64,000 nucleotides of DNA from Cylindrotheca closterium. Its lineage: Eukaryota > Bacillariophyta > Bacillariophyceae > Bacillariales > Bacillariaceae. Below, piece after piece: positions 8,982 through 20,127 of this stretch (position 1 is its first letter; each line of letters begins with the position of its first letter). The position numbers and the translations under genes were made by a program. The notes under the pieces are model-generated. The model did not search any database and was not told the DNA's origin. It saw only the letters and a program-made list of their open reading frames with translations. Location of the stretch: the NCBI GenBank assembly GCA_933822405.4, contig CAKOGP040001969.1:124001-188000 (forward strand), written 5' to 3'.

Positions 8982-10994
8982 TTACACATAAAGCGGAATT
9001 CGAATCAGACTGTCTAGCCATGGATCCACAATGGCCGTGGACAAGAAGAAAAAGGCAACGCCCAAAAAGATGGAAATGGGCAGTGCTGGAAGGGCCTTGC
9101 CATATACTGACAGCAGTAATAAAGTGATACACAATCCCACCAGAATGACAAGCATGCACATGGCAAAGGAAGTAAAGCCATTCATGGCTGCTTTGGAGAC
9201 CAACACGGAATAAAAAATGAAATCTCCCAACCCGAGCTTGATCGTATTGTCTTCAATTGCCGTAGACGTTCGTCTGGTCTCTCCTTTCTGAAATACTTTA
9301 CCGGAAGCATCATCAATGACAAACTCACGCATCAGTTCGCCGTTCCGATTGTAGACATTCCACCAGCGGCGGCCACCATCATCTTCTGTGGTTGGAGATG
9401 GATCAATCCAGCCACCACGATGGGGGTAGACAACCTTGACAACAGCTTTCAATTGTCGCGGCGTCAGATCCTTGCGCTCTCGTAGTTCTAATCCAGAGTA
9501 AGATTCAGGAATTTCTTGGTCGTCTGTATTCTGGTAATCCCCTCCCTTTTTGGAGGCTCTGGCAAAAAGAGACTTGTGTTCCTTGGGACGAAGGACCCCC
9601 TCTTCATCAATAATTTGTAGTTTGTATACCATGGCAAGTGATACTGGAACTTTTCCATATCGTACTTCTTCGTGGTGATGAATCGATCTACTTGGTCGTT
9701 CCTCGCTGGACCGCTTGCTTGCCCGAGCCGCTGGTTGTGGAGGAAGCATAGTGTTGGAATCATCGGCTAATGATCTCGTCCCAACATTGCTGCTGCGATT
9801 GGCTTCCGTCGCAGGCATCTTTCGTTCATCATTATCATCGTCACTGCTGCTGCTATTATTTGCAGTCACAGTTCCGTCTTGTTGTGGAGGCTGTTCCTCC
9901 GGCTGACTGGCTCGAGATGCTTTCGCATTCGAAGTTTGATTCCTACTGGGACGTTGGACATTATTGGGCAAGGCTGCTTCGTACAACAAACCTGGAATGG
10001 CTGGAGCGTCCGCTTCCGACATCAATTCTGCCAATTTGCGCAATGGACCACAAGGAGTTAGCACTGCAAACAAATCGTACAAGGCCAAGGCGACCAACAA
10101 AGTCCATGCGGTCCAATTTCCAAAAAAGGAGAGTTGCCATGCCAGTACCACTGATGTGCATATCAAGTACCCCTGCGTGACAAAGGTCGGAATACCTTTG
10201 CCGTAAAAGATGGAAAGTGTTCCAACAATGGCAAAGTTGTACATGATGAAAATCAAAGACGGCCAATCGACTGGAATGTCATACTTTTGAATGGCAATCA
10301 AGATAATATTCGTAGTGAAATATCCGAGCAGCATCGTGGTCACTAGAATCATGTATCCATAAAAGAATTTCATGCAACGAAACTTGTAGAGCAGGACAAC
10401 CACAAAGGTCATGGCACAAATGACAGCAATGATAATGAGTGTATTGCCAATGCTTGCCAAAAAGTTCTGGTTCGAGTTGCCCTCTTGCAACTCAAAGACT
10501 TCGTAAGATTGGGAAAGAGCTGCTTCACCGGCCGCTCGTGTGGCATCCGTATTGATGTAAACTACCACCAGCGCTGACAAGATCATGCAGATGCAAACGG
10601 GAGCGAACACCGCATGAAAGGAGGCAAAACAAAACATGTATTTGGACAACTCATCATCTTCATCTTCAGGAGTAGTGGGAGTATTGTTTGCCGTATCGTT
10701 GTTGCTACTGCTGTTTTGACTGTTTACATTGTTTCGATTACTCGGATCTTCGGCATCTTCCGATATACTCGCTCGCTTTCGATCTGATTTTTCCTCACCA
10801 AGAGCTTGTCGTTGTGCGGATGAGTTTATTGTTTCTTCAGGACGACGAGTCGCGGTTTCAGAAGTGGGAGCTTCCTTTTGCTCTTTGTCAAAGTCTGCCT
10901 TCCATTCCATGTTGTTTTGGATGTGTATTCTAGGATATTTGTTACTGAAGTTGCTGTGCGGTTGCTTGTAGCTTGTAGATGTCCTCTTGGACAT
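8982..10994 (-). CDS. Presenilin, catalytic subunit of gamma-secretase
   Basis: Protein of 670 residues with the three presenilin hallmarks: the TM6 catalytic YD (Y306-D307, in ALYDLFAVLTPCGPLR), the TM7 GxGD (LGLGDFIFYS, D591) and the PAL motif (P636-A637-L638). D307 and D591 are the catalytic aspartates. About six helices precede D307 (first near residue 120), and the last helices follow D591. The N-terminal ~110 residues are polar and disordered. The TM6-TM7 loop is about 270 residues, with acidic and Ser-rich stretches, longer than in animal presenilins. The known role is intramembrane proteolysis in endomembranes with nicastrin, APH-1 and PEN-2, none of which is in this window. No introns are seen. 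Confidence 0.95.
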   Translation of the reverse strand: MSKRTSTSYKQPHSNFSNKYPRIHIQNNMEWKADFDKEQKEAPTSETATRRPEETINSSAQRQALGEEKSDRKRASISEDAEDPSNRNNVNSQNSSSNNDTANNTPTTPEDEDDELSKYMFCFASFHAVFAPVCICMILSALVVVYINTDATRAAGEAALSQSYEVFELQEGNSNQNFLASIGNTLIIIAVICAMTFVVVLLYKFRCMKFFYGYMILVTTMLLGYFTTNIILIAIQKYDIPVDWPSLIFIMYNFAIVGTLSIFYGKGIPTFVTQGYLICTSVVLAWQLSFFGNWTAWTLLVALALYDLFAVLTPCGPLRKLAELMSEADAPAIPGLLYEAALPNNVQRPSRNQTSNAKASRASQPEEQPPQQDGTVTANNSSSSDDDNDERKMPATEANRSSNVGTRSLADDSNTMLPPQPAARASKRSSEERPSRSIHHHEEVRYGKVPVSLAMVYKLQIIDEEGVLRPKEHKSLFARASKKGGDYQNTDDQEIPESYSGLELRERKDLTPRQLKAVVKVVYPHRGGWIDPSPTTEDDGGRRWWNVYNRNGELMREFVIDDASGKVFQKGETRRTSTAIEDNTIKLGLGDFIFYSVLVSKAAMNGFTSFAMCMLVILVGLCITLLLLSVYGKALPALPISIFLGVAFFFLSTAIVDPWLDSLIRIPLYV

Positions 10995-12214
10995 CGTGTT
11001 GGTTCTCTGTTTGATGAAGATTATTATTGTATGTGTATCATTTTCCTTTCGTGTTTTGAATGCCTACAAACCGTTATACTAGCGTTATAGTAACAGCTAC
11101 TGTAGTACCTCATTTGTTGTCCCTTCCGTAGCTACCGGTACGAGTATCCTCTTGCTTGAACACGTACACGTACACGTAGTGTACACGTACTACTGTATTA
11201 ACACCGCCACAGCTAGAGATATTTTTTATGCACGTTATTTTTCATATTTGCTTCAAATATCACGTGAATCACCAATTATTTTATTGGTGAGAATAGCGTG
11301 GTAAACCATTGTGTACTTTTAGAAAAACACATTCAAAATCTCAGTACAATGGAACCGACGGACAAGTACATGTACGCATGTACCCCCAAAAGCTGTTGCA
11401 ATAATAGAAAAGTATACAGGGAAAGAATCCAGGGAATCTATTAGCTATACTGTTTGCTGAACTAGAAGCTTAGATTTGGACTGCAGCAACAACCACAACC
11501 AGAGAGGTTAATACTGTACTTTATAAGACAGCGCAATAGAACCTGTAGGTGGCCAACGCCATTCAGAGTATAGCACGAAATAGTCGAATGGAAGTTGGCC
11601 TCCTACCGACTATTAAATTCCTCAGTATTTCGGAGTAGCCGACCAATAGCTTGATGTTTCGTCTGTTGAGCTCATGTCGCTAATATTTTAGGGGGTCGTC
11701 GGCCCCTCGCGTCGTCATTCCTCAATGGATATGTCTGCCATCATGATAGAGTACCATGTTCAGTACCGCATCATCTTTCAATCGAGGCTTGTCATCATCG
11801 GATGTTCTATCTCTAGTTACCAATACGTATGCACTACAAGACTTGTCATCATGGGATATTTCGTCTTTCGACTCTTACTCCATGATAGTTTTCAAAAATC
11901 GGCTTTGTGTACCAATAAAAATTACATTTTCTGTCCACATACCGACGGTATCATATTCACAGTAATGTACTGCAACACCGTCAGAAACCGTTATGTAGGT
12001 AGCCAAGGGTACTAAAGGTACAATTAGTCTCTTAGCCTGTGAATCAGTCATTTCGAAACAACCAAATACTTAAGGGGAAGTTCACAATGACCCTGACAAC
12101 CCACGTGGTATTTTGAAGCGTCATTTTGTGAGCGGCAAGTCTGCACAGAGCAGTTTAGTTCTGAATTGCGAAAGCACCATAATGTACATTGCCTTGAGTT
12201 GAAGACGACTTATC
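10995..12214. other. Shared upstream region of presenilin and surface-protein gene 1
   Basis: The starts of two divergent genes face this 1.2 kb region. Around 11160-11195 there are overlapping ACGTGTAC/GTACACGT palindromes. A decayed DUF285 repeat fragment sits at 11719-11935. The remainder shows no coding signal. Confidence 0.5.
11719..11935 (+). pseudogene. Decayed BspA/DUF285 repeat fragment
   Basis: One frame reads MFSTASSFNRGLSS, then after a short disruption [10 protein letters not shown], then FKNRLCVP. These match the repeat consensus [19 protein letters not shown] and the terminal FNQNLCxWG block of the neighbouring genes. Stops, a shortened repeat and frame changes show it is not functional. 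It lies about 280 bp upstream of surface-protein gene 1, on the same strand, as if it were the 3' remnant of a lost upstream tandem copy. Confidence 0.65.
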
Positions 12215-15200
12215 ATGAGTGAAGAAGTCGAGAAGCAGCGCTCCCGTAGAGGAAGCAAATCAACCAGAGCAAACGGAGAACCAAAGCATCGATCTAGCAG
12301 GCACCATCGATCATCCTCTCGAGACTCACATGATGATGATATACTAGGTGGCTCGGAACGCAAATCATCGGGATCGAAGCCTGAGCGAAGGCGATCCAAG
12401 GACGATGATGACATCGGCGGCTCGAGAAAACGATCCTCTGGTCGCCCTTCTCGACGCAAGTCCAGAGACTCTCATGATGATGAGCTTGGTGGATCTTTAG
12501 CAAATTCTCAACCACCTGAAAAGAGAAAGTCAACAGATTCTGATAATGTGATTGGTAAATCAGACCGACGCTCTTCTGAACGCCCTTCTCGACGAAAGTC
12601 CAGAGACTCTCATGGCGATGAGCTTGGTGGATCTTCCGGGAATGCCCAACCACCTGGAAAGAGAAAATCAAAAGATTCTAATGATAATGTGATCGGTAGT
12701 AGATCAGACCGACGCTCTTATGAACGCCCTTCTCGACGAAAGTCCAGAGACTCTCACGACGAACGATCTTCTGTGAACGGTAGCTCAACATCCCAAGACT
12801 CGAATGATTCTGGGTCTGCTAAAACAGAGGATAAAAAAGCCAAGGCGAAATCTCGAAGAATGGCTTCTATCCCAGCAATGCCTGGAGCATTTGAGGCGAA
12901 GTCGACGGAGGACAAAGCGGTTCGACGCAAGAGAGATGCTGCATACAAAGGCAGAGAAGCCGGCGACAACGATAGAGAATCCTCAGACAGAGAAGCGAAG
13001 AATCGAGCTCGACGACAGCCTGGAGAAACTAAGCCAGGCTCTTCTATAGAAATCATGGATCGACGAGCCAAGGACCAGGCTTGGCGATCTGTCGGAAGTG
13101 ATATACGACCTGGAGCCTCTTCTCACGAAAGTATGGATCGCACAGTCAAGGATCAGGCCAAGCGATCCGTAGGTGGTGCTGTACGACCTGGAGCTAGCAG
13201 TGAAACTCGGGGCAGCCGAGAAGCGAAATCTAAAAGAGATACTTCCAGGCAGTCGACTGAGGCGCACGAGGACGAGATCAGTCTTCCACCAGCAAGCAAG
13301 ATAGGATGGACTGGAGACGTCGAGGCAGTAGAGGCTATCGCTGTTGACGAAATGGAAGCTACCATTCCGTCTTCTCCTCAGGAAGTAAGAGAGGAAGCAC
13401 CAAACGAAACGGAAGAGGAAGACGGTAGAGCGACTGCTAGACGTGAGAAGAAAAGTCGAAAGTATAAATATATGCTCGCTGCTTTTGTTGTGTTCGCAAT
13501 TTTTGCAGGAGTATTAGTATGGCTGTTGGTGTTACGAGACTCGAGCGAACCTGATGGTGTTTCTATATCTTGGATATTTGCCCCACCTACAACAGAAGAT
13601 TGTCTCGCAATCTCTCAAGGAGTGGAAACCGCAGACCAAATGGGAGCGACAGTCAAATACTTTGGAGTGGAAATGGATTTTGCAGTGGCACCTAACGTCG
13701 ACCTTGATTTCCTTGAAAGCGAGCTTCAAATGCGAATCCAGCTAGATGTCCTGCCACTCGTTGCCGGATGCGATAAAGAAGGTTCAATCTCGACTGAAAA
13801 CGACAGTTTCATTGTTGAGAACAGTGTGCTCAACTCGATATCCATTGGCGACCTTGCAACCTGCAGCTCGAATTCAGAAGGGGTCTGTTCGTTTGTCTAT
13901 TTGCAGCTGGATCTATTTTCGAAAGATGCCAATGTGCAGAGTGCAGTATTGTTGGCCCTGATCTCAGATGTATTTCAAGACGAAGGACTATTGGAACTCC
14001 TGAATTTATTATCGCCTGTGGAAGGAATTGACTATATTACAGCGTATGAAATTGTCCTTTCTGGTGGACCGAGTTCAAGTCCATCCATCCAAGAAGACGG
14101 CAGCCCTCCAATTGACAACGGCTCGCCATCCCAAGAAACTTGTGATGCAATTGCGAACGGCACCCCTGTCTCAGGACGAGAGGATCTAGTGGTCCAAGAG
14201 TACGATATCTTGATGGATGTCGTGTTGGATTCCGAGACTGAAGAATTGTCACCCCTTACCACAGAACTGGACGAAAAGATCCAGCGCTTCCTGCTGCCTT
14301 CTCTAGTGGGTTGCGAAACAAAACAGCGCCGGCGTCTACAGATTGAAAGTTTTGTTGTCAACGCATTGGTCGATTCTGAAGGTAATGTCGGTGGTTCTTG
14401 TTTGCCTGATTCGGAGACTCCTTGCCATCGCTATGTCATCCATCTTGACATCTACGTCCAACGCACTGTCTCCTCTGCCGATTTTTCCCAAGACATTTTG
14501 GAAAAGTTCCGTGAAGCACCGTTGGTAGAGCGATTGGGCTTGCTACCACCCTTTCAGAACATAACCGTTGTGGATATTGCCTCCGATGCTGCTTCTTTCA
14601 GTCCATCCAGTAAGTACTACAACCGTAAAAGATACGCAGCACCTCTTTTCGCCGTGCAGAGAGTATCTTACTATTTCTTCTATGGCGCCTCCATCGACAG
14701 TCCCACCATCAGCGCCGCCATCGATAAATCCAACAACTTCACCAGTCACATACCCAACTACCGATGTCCCCACAAAAACACCGACAACGGCGCCGTCGTT
14801 TAATCCAACGAAAGCTCCTGTTGCATTCCCGACAACTGCAGCCCCTACAGCATTGCCGACGAAGTTTCCAACACGAGGCCCTACCAGTGGACCGACTCCC
14901 GTCCCATCGCTACAACCTATAGTTGGTCCAACGTTGGAACCATCACCTTCGCCATCACTTGAGCCCAGTGGTTCGCCGAGTGTATCACCTTCGGCCTATC
15001 CATCATCGAAGCCCTCTGCTGAGCCGACGACTACAGCTTCATCATGGCCCTCTGTGCCACCATCATTCCAACCTACCCCATCGCCACCTTCATCGCAGCC
15101 TTCCACGTCACCTTCGACTCAACCTTCCTCGTCGACAACCAATTTTCAATGCTTCGAAACCAGCAGCGATCTTTCGAATGAGGTTGGCAACTGGCTTACG

Positions 15201-15977
15201 TCCTCTGAGCTGAAGGCATCGGTCGAAGCCCAGTATGGGCCGATTGGAGACTGGTGCTTCAGTGCAGGTGTCACCAGCATGGCTAGGCTCTTCGAGGGTC
15301 AATCAACGTTCAACGAAGACATTTCAAAGTGGGATGTCTCTTCTGTTACTAACATGGAGTACCTCTTCTACAGAGCAACGTCCTTCAATCAAGACTTGTC
15401 ATTATGGGATGTTTCTTCTGTTACAAATATGCTTGCCATGTTCACCAGTTTAGAATCATTCAATCAAGACTTGTCATCCTGGAATGTTTCTTCTGTCACA
15501 AACATGGACGTCATGTTCCGAGATACACCCTTCAATCAAGACTTGTCATCATGGGACGTTTCTTCTGTCACAACTATGTCAGCCATGTTCGCGCAAACAC
15601 CGTTCAATGGAGACATCTCATCTTGGGATGTTTCTTCTGTCGATAATATGTTTTCAATGTTCCAAGACGCATCATCCTTCAATCAAGACTTGTCATCTTG
15701 GGACATTTCTTCTGTCACAAGTATGCAGCGGATGTTTCAAAGAGCAACATCGTTCAATCAAGACATATCATCATGGGATGTGTCCTCAGTTGCAAGGATG
15801 CAATTCATTTTCAATGGCGCATCATCCTTCAATCAGAATCTTTGTGCATGGGGATCGCGTCTTTCAAGCAGTGTCCCTGTGATGAATTCATTTTTAAACA
15901 CCAACAGTTGCCCTTCAACATCAAGTGCGCCAGACCTCTTTGCGAACCCACCCGGCCCATTTTGCCACATTTGTTGA
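12215..15977 (+). CDS. BspA/DUF285 repeat surface protein 1 (spliced)
   Basis: Two exons, 12215-14609 and 14701-15977, give 1223 residues; both splice sites are GT-AG and the junction keeps frame. Order: cytosolic N-terminus with 46-48-residue repeats around RPSRRKSRDSHDDELGG (cores near 12443, 12581 and 12725); one membrane helix near residues 417-438; two divergent copies of a four-cysteine ectodomain (~460-622 and ~639-791, starting EDC/ETC and containing a GC(D/E) block); a Pro-Thr/Ser stalk (~799-946); a cap with CF...WCF; seven 25-residue DUF285 repeats of the form [20 protein letters not shown] (~1002-1182); and a tail ending PPGPFCHIC. DUF285 repeats are known from bacterial surface proteins (BspA type). 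A cell-surface adhesion or recognition role is inference. Genes at 23085 and 30990 are paralogues. Confidence 0.9.
14610..14700 (+). other. Intron of surface-protein gene 1
   Basis: A 91-nt intron, GTAAGT at the donor and CGACAG at the acceptor. It splits a codon after its first base and places the stalk and repeats in frame with the membrane and four-cysteine region. Without splicing both halves end early. Confidence 0.9.
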
Positions 15978-16396
15978 ACTGAATAACCAAAAGTATTTTC
16001 CTTTTACAACCATTGTCTTGTCTACTTATATTTGTGAAATGCACCGCAGTTACGTTATTGCGGATTTACTAGAATTCAAAAATAAAAAGACAGCACAGTC
16101 GGGGGTTTACCGTCCGTGGCCGCCAAACATGACTAATCTTTGAATGGAGGTTATTGTTGTGGTTCGGCCTCCGTCAATGATGCTTTATAAAAGTGCAACT
16201 GACAAAGTCATGGGTTCACAGATATATTTCCCACCCTTTCATATCTTTGACTGCTTCGACCAGAGTCCGTTCCATGCGGCGCCGGAATTCAAAAGTGACA
16301 TGATGTGCACATAACCCATCACCCATCAACTCAAAATGCGATCCCGCATCACATCGCTCTTATTTTGCATATGTATTCATCATCACTATCCTCCTG
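15978..16396. other. Intergenic
   Basis: This stretch lies between surface-protein gene 1 and the RNase H gene, both on +. It would hold the terminator of the first and the promoter of the second. No distinct motif is seen. Confidence 0.45.
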
Positions 16397-17953
16397 ATGT
16401 GCAAAAGATTTGTCATGTTGGTCTTAACGTGTCTGGCTCGACAAGGCAAGGGGTTCCAAGCAGCACTTTCTTCTCCACTATTTCAATGTAAGACTAGACA
16501 GCAGCATTGCATCATGAGGATATCCAGAAGAATAGATCCACTTCACCAGCGACCACATCCCAAAAGATTGCATCAGATATCATCCGGCTGTTTCTCTTCT
16601 TCACTCTCCATGCTAACTGGTTCTCAGATGAATGCTATAATAGAAAGTAATCCTCGAAGAAATCATTTTTCGACACTGACAAAGACACGGATATGGAGAA
16701 TGAGAAAAAGTGATTTACAAATGGAATGTTCCTTCCGTGGATTGCCCACCAAAGGAGATCGCAGTATTTTGATATCACGATTGATGAAAACACTCGACGA
16801 TGACAATGACGTAAAGCCAAAGGGTCATGCGCATTTGCAAAATCTGGATCCCTCGGATACTTCTGTGCTTCGTGTCAAGGGGCACACAACTCCAAACTCC
16901 GAGGGGGTTGGCGTAGGGCTGGTGCTATACCATTCCGAGACCAACGAGGAACTTTGGTCTGGAAGGATCTACTGTCCTGGCGACAGAGCTGGCTTTGAAG
17001 CCGAATATTCTGCAATCATCATGGGTCTTGACTTTTGCAAGTCCTGTGGCATACAAAATCTTGTGCTTCAGTCGACGAACAATGCGATTGTCTTTCAGAT
17101 CAACGGAATTTACAAGGTCAGCAAACAGTCCTTGAAGCCATTGCTAGAAATGGAAAAGGAACATGAGGAAGAATTCGATTCCTTTTCCGTGGCGGCAATA
17201 CCCAATAGCGAAAACACCGTTGCTTCCGAGCTGGCAACCAAGGCGTTGTCGACTCGAAGATCAGCCGACACTCCCAAATTTTGGAAATTCAACGATCCAA
17301 TTTTGACATTGTCGTCTGATGTGGTCGATGCTGACGTGATGGATGTCGATACTATCGCGGGTGAAGAAATCGACTTGGACAACGACTATACGGGTATACC
17401 ACAACCTGCAGAAATAGATCCGTCCAGAGTCTACTTGCTTCGATTCGATGGTGGCTCGAGGGGAAATCCTGGAGTTGCAGGGTACGTGACAAGAAGGTGT
17501 CTTGTTCTTTAAATGCCTATATTTATAGCTTTCCTAGTTCTAACATTATTCAATCAACACAGTGCGGGAATGGTGATATATGATGATCAGGGGAACGAAA
17601 TATGGAATGGATGGAAATTTCATTCCGAATCGGCTACCAACAATGTTGCAGAGTATTCAGGTCTTCTTTGGGGATTGAAATGTGCTTGTTCGTCTCTTGG
17701 CATTACACAGTTGATTGCGGAAGGAGACTCCCAACTGATCGTCAAACAATTAAATGGGGAGTATCGTGTCAAGGACGCAATGCTGAAGAAGTATCACAAG
17801 GCATGCGTAGACGTGGCTGGAAATTTTGAATATTTTGAGATTCGACACATTCCGAGAGCTGAAAACAGTAGGGCGGACTGGTTGGCCAACCATGCCATGG
17901 ACCTGCAACAATCGCATGGATGTGGGGATGAGGAAGAAGATTTGGGGTTTTGA
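16397..17953 (+). CDS. SAP domain protein with tandem RNase H folds (spliced)
   Basis: Exons 16397-17481 and 17563-17953 encode 491 residues. A SAP-like helix-turn-helix (RKSDLQMECSFRGLPTKGDR...) lies near residues 99-134 and suggests nucleic-acid binding. Residues ~155-290 form an RNase H fold that has lost catalytic positions: the first Asp is K161 and the third is in LQSTNN. Residues ~345-470 form an intact RNase HI-like domain (DGGSRGNPG; D351, E392, D417, D467). The family cleaves RNA in RNA-DNA hybrids. The N-terminus, hydrophobic then basic, could be an organelle-targeting peptide, but the site is unclear. The start is the first ATG in frame; downstream ATGs are possible. Second-domain activity is well supported, first-domain inactivity is inferred. 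Confidence 0.88.
17482..17562 (+). other. Intron within the active RNase H domain
   Basis: An 81-nt GT-AG intron (donor GTACGTG, acceptor AACACAG) interrupts the codon for the Gly after VA in GNPGVAGAG. Splicing rebuilds the conserved GVAGAGMVIY block. The intron contains an in-frame stop. Confidence 0.92.
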
Positions 17954-18429
17954 TTCTGACGTTTTTTAAAATTGAACAGCTATTGCTTGTAGAACAATGG
18001 AACGCAGAATCAGCGACGAGTCAGTCAGTGGAAAGTCATTGAACTCAAATTGACTTGCTTACTTCTTTTCCGTACAGGGATGCTGTTATGCTGTTAGACT
18101 AGATAAAGAATAGTACTGTACAGAGCAGAGGATAGAAAGAGACTTGAGCTCTGTGACGTGACTAGACTAGACTCCTTCGACCACCGCAATGTGACTACTC
18201 CGACCGCATTGCAACGTGGACGCATAATAAATCTCTCACAGAATGTATCATACAACAAGGAGAAGACTAAAGTCAACAAAACAGAGCCCAATTGAGCCAA
18301 GTGAAGAAACAAATCAGTTCCATATACGTATTCCATGCCATAGTATCTGAAGCGGCTATGATGTTGAATTTCTCCCATTAGATTCGAATCAATCAACCAA
18401 TCAATCTAAAATCAATCTGAAATATAAAC
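17954..18429. other. Intergenic
   Basis: This stretch lies between the RNase H gene and the glycosyltransferase gene, both on +. No ORF or structured element is supported. Confidence 0.45.
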
Positions 18430-20127
18430 ATGACGGTAAAGATGCCAGTCTTCCGCCGTCATGGATTCCAAAGGACCACGCCGAAATTGACGCTATTGAA
18501 GAAAGAACTGCAAAAGTCTCCACAGCATAGTCAAAAGAAACGGAAACGAGTACGATTGGTTCTATTTCTGGCTGTAGTCGTCATACTACAAGTGGTTCTT
18601 TTGAGGTCGGTCAAGATTGAGAATCAAATACACGATGAAACCGCCGTCATTGACCCCAATAATGGTATCAAATTATCCGAGGAAAGGAATTCCAAGTCAT
18701 CGCTTCCATTCTCTCAGCACCAAACTACAACAAATGATCAAGTCAATCAATTCAAGGGTGCTACGGGAAACCGACAACCGTCACTTGCATCATCTGTCGT
18801 TTCGGAATCCTCCCTCCTCTATTCCAAACCTCCCCAACTGAACGACTTTCCACAATGGATACAAGACTATGTCCAATGGCATCAAAAAGTCCGACAAGAG
18901 TTTCCGGGTATGGAACTTTTTGACAATCCAAACGCTCCTCCTTTGCTAATCAGAACATGTCTGGGATTGTGTGGTGGATTGCACGATCGGATTGGACAAT
19001 TGCCCTGGGATTTGTATTTGGCCCACAAGACCAAGCGTTTGCTACTGATTTCTTGGCAACGACCACGCAGCTTGGAAAATTTCTTATTGCCTAGTCCATT
19101 ATTAGACTGGAGGGTACCATCGCAAGCACAGTTTGGCTTTGACGACATTCGTAAAGTCCGGAACGAAACTCAAATGTTTGAAGGATTTCCAGAAGCCAAT
19201 CCGACGGACGAATTCTTTCAAAAGGATTTTGATATTGCCTTGGAACGAGCCATGGTGGGCAGCTATTCCAAAATTCGAGTCTTGCGGCATCGATTTCTGG
19301 GTCACTTGTACCAAGACGTCTTGGAAGAACGGCTATTGAAAGAAGAACTAATGCCAGACTCATCCTCATTACACATTGCACCACTCTTTGGCAAAATCTT
19401 TTGGTTATTCTTTCGACCCAGCCCTCCCGTCCATGCCAAATTTGTCCAAGTCTTGGAGGAATTGCAACTTACGCCTCAAGCTTATACAGCCGTCCATTGT
19501 CGAGTACGACACCCCAAGGCCTTTTCGTATGGAGCTACCGTTTTGGGCAAGAATCCTGCCTATCCCGCCGACAAAACGGGTCTACCATGGGAAGGAGAAA
19601 CGAGGGAAGCTGCCTTGGGAGTGGCATTGAAAGCCTTGCAGTGTGCCAAGTCCCTTACTACTGCTGGTGACAATGACACTGGTGGTAACAACAACAACAA
19701 CAAGAACAAGGTTTATTTTTTGTCGGATTCGAACGATCTGGTGTCGCACATTTGCCAAGAATTGCCATCTGGTGGTAGTAGTAGTATTAGCTACAATTGG
19801 ACGTTACCGGAACTCCAACATTTAGTAGTGTCCAACAAGAAACAGACAAATGACGACAATGATCATGGACTGACAGTGCTGTCACGAGATCCCACGGAGG
19901 AAAATGCGCACATTGATCGGCAAAAGGGACGACCACCGGAAGCCTACTACGATACCTTTGTGGATTTGCTAGTAGTGATGCATGCTCAATGTGTCGTCTA
20001 TGGGGTTGGTTATTATGCTGCCTTCGGAGCCAAGATTAGCGGGACACCGTGTCAATATATTTACCAAAAGGAAGCTTGGGGAGCTCAATCCAACAAGGAA
20101 GCAGAGATTTGTCCTGATGGTGGATAG
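18430..20127 (+). CDS. Type II membrane glycosyltransferase-like protein (fucosyltransferase-like fold)
   Basis: Protein of 565 residues. A basic N-terminus (KKRKRVR) precedes one membrane anchor near residues 38-57, the usual layout of Golgi type II glycosyltransferases. The lumenal part has CLGLCGGLHDRIGQLPWDLYLA near residue 175, which resembles the GG(F/L)GDR nucleotide-sugar loop of O-fucosyltransferase-like enzymes, followed by KTKRLLLI. HCRVRHP is near residue 355 and a DLLVVMHAQCVVYGVG helix near residue 508. An Asn-run insertion lies near residue 420. The fold assignment is by motif resemblance; the donor sugar and acceptor are unknown. No intron is needed. Confidence 0.7.
   Translation: MTVKMPVFRRHGFQRTTPKLTLLKKELQKSPQHSQKKRKRVRLVLFLAVVVILQVVLLRSVKIENQIHDETAVIDPNNGIKLSEERNSKSSLPFSQHQTTTNDQVNQFKGATGNRQPSLASSVVSESSLLYSKPPQLNDFPQWIQDYVQWHQKVRQEFPGMELFDNPNAPPLLIRTCLGLCGGLHDRIGQLPWDLYLAHKTKRLLLISWQRPRSLENFLLPSPLLDWRVPSQAQFGFDDIRKVRNETQMFEGFPEANPTDEFFQKDFDIALERAMVGSYSKIRVLRHRFLGHLYQDVLEERLLKEELMPDSSSLHIAPLFGKIFWLFFRPSPPVHAKFVQVLEELQLTPQAYTAVHCRVRHPKAFSYGATVLGKNPAYPADKTGLPWEGETREAALGVALKALQCAKSLTTAGDNDTGGNNNNNKNKVYFLSDSNDLVSHICQELPSGGSSSISYNWTLPELQHLVVSNKKQTNDDNDHGLTVLSRDPTEENAHIDRQKGRPPEAYYDTFVDLLVVMHAQCVVYGVGYYAAFGAKISGTPCQYIYQKEAWGAQSNKEAEICPDGG

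Noticed and set aside
14568..14700. Possible independent gene starting in the intron of surface-protein gene 1
   Set aside because: A phase-compatible GT-AG intron joins the two halves, and the resulting order matches the single-exon paralogues.
15404..15982. Overlapping + strand ORFs with MGCFFCHK-type repeats
   Set aside because: Frame-shifted reading of the DUF285 repeat DNA in surface-protein gene 1.
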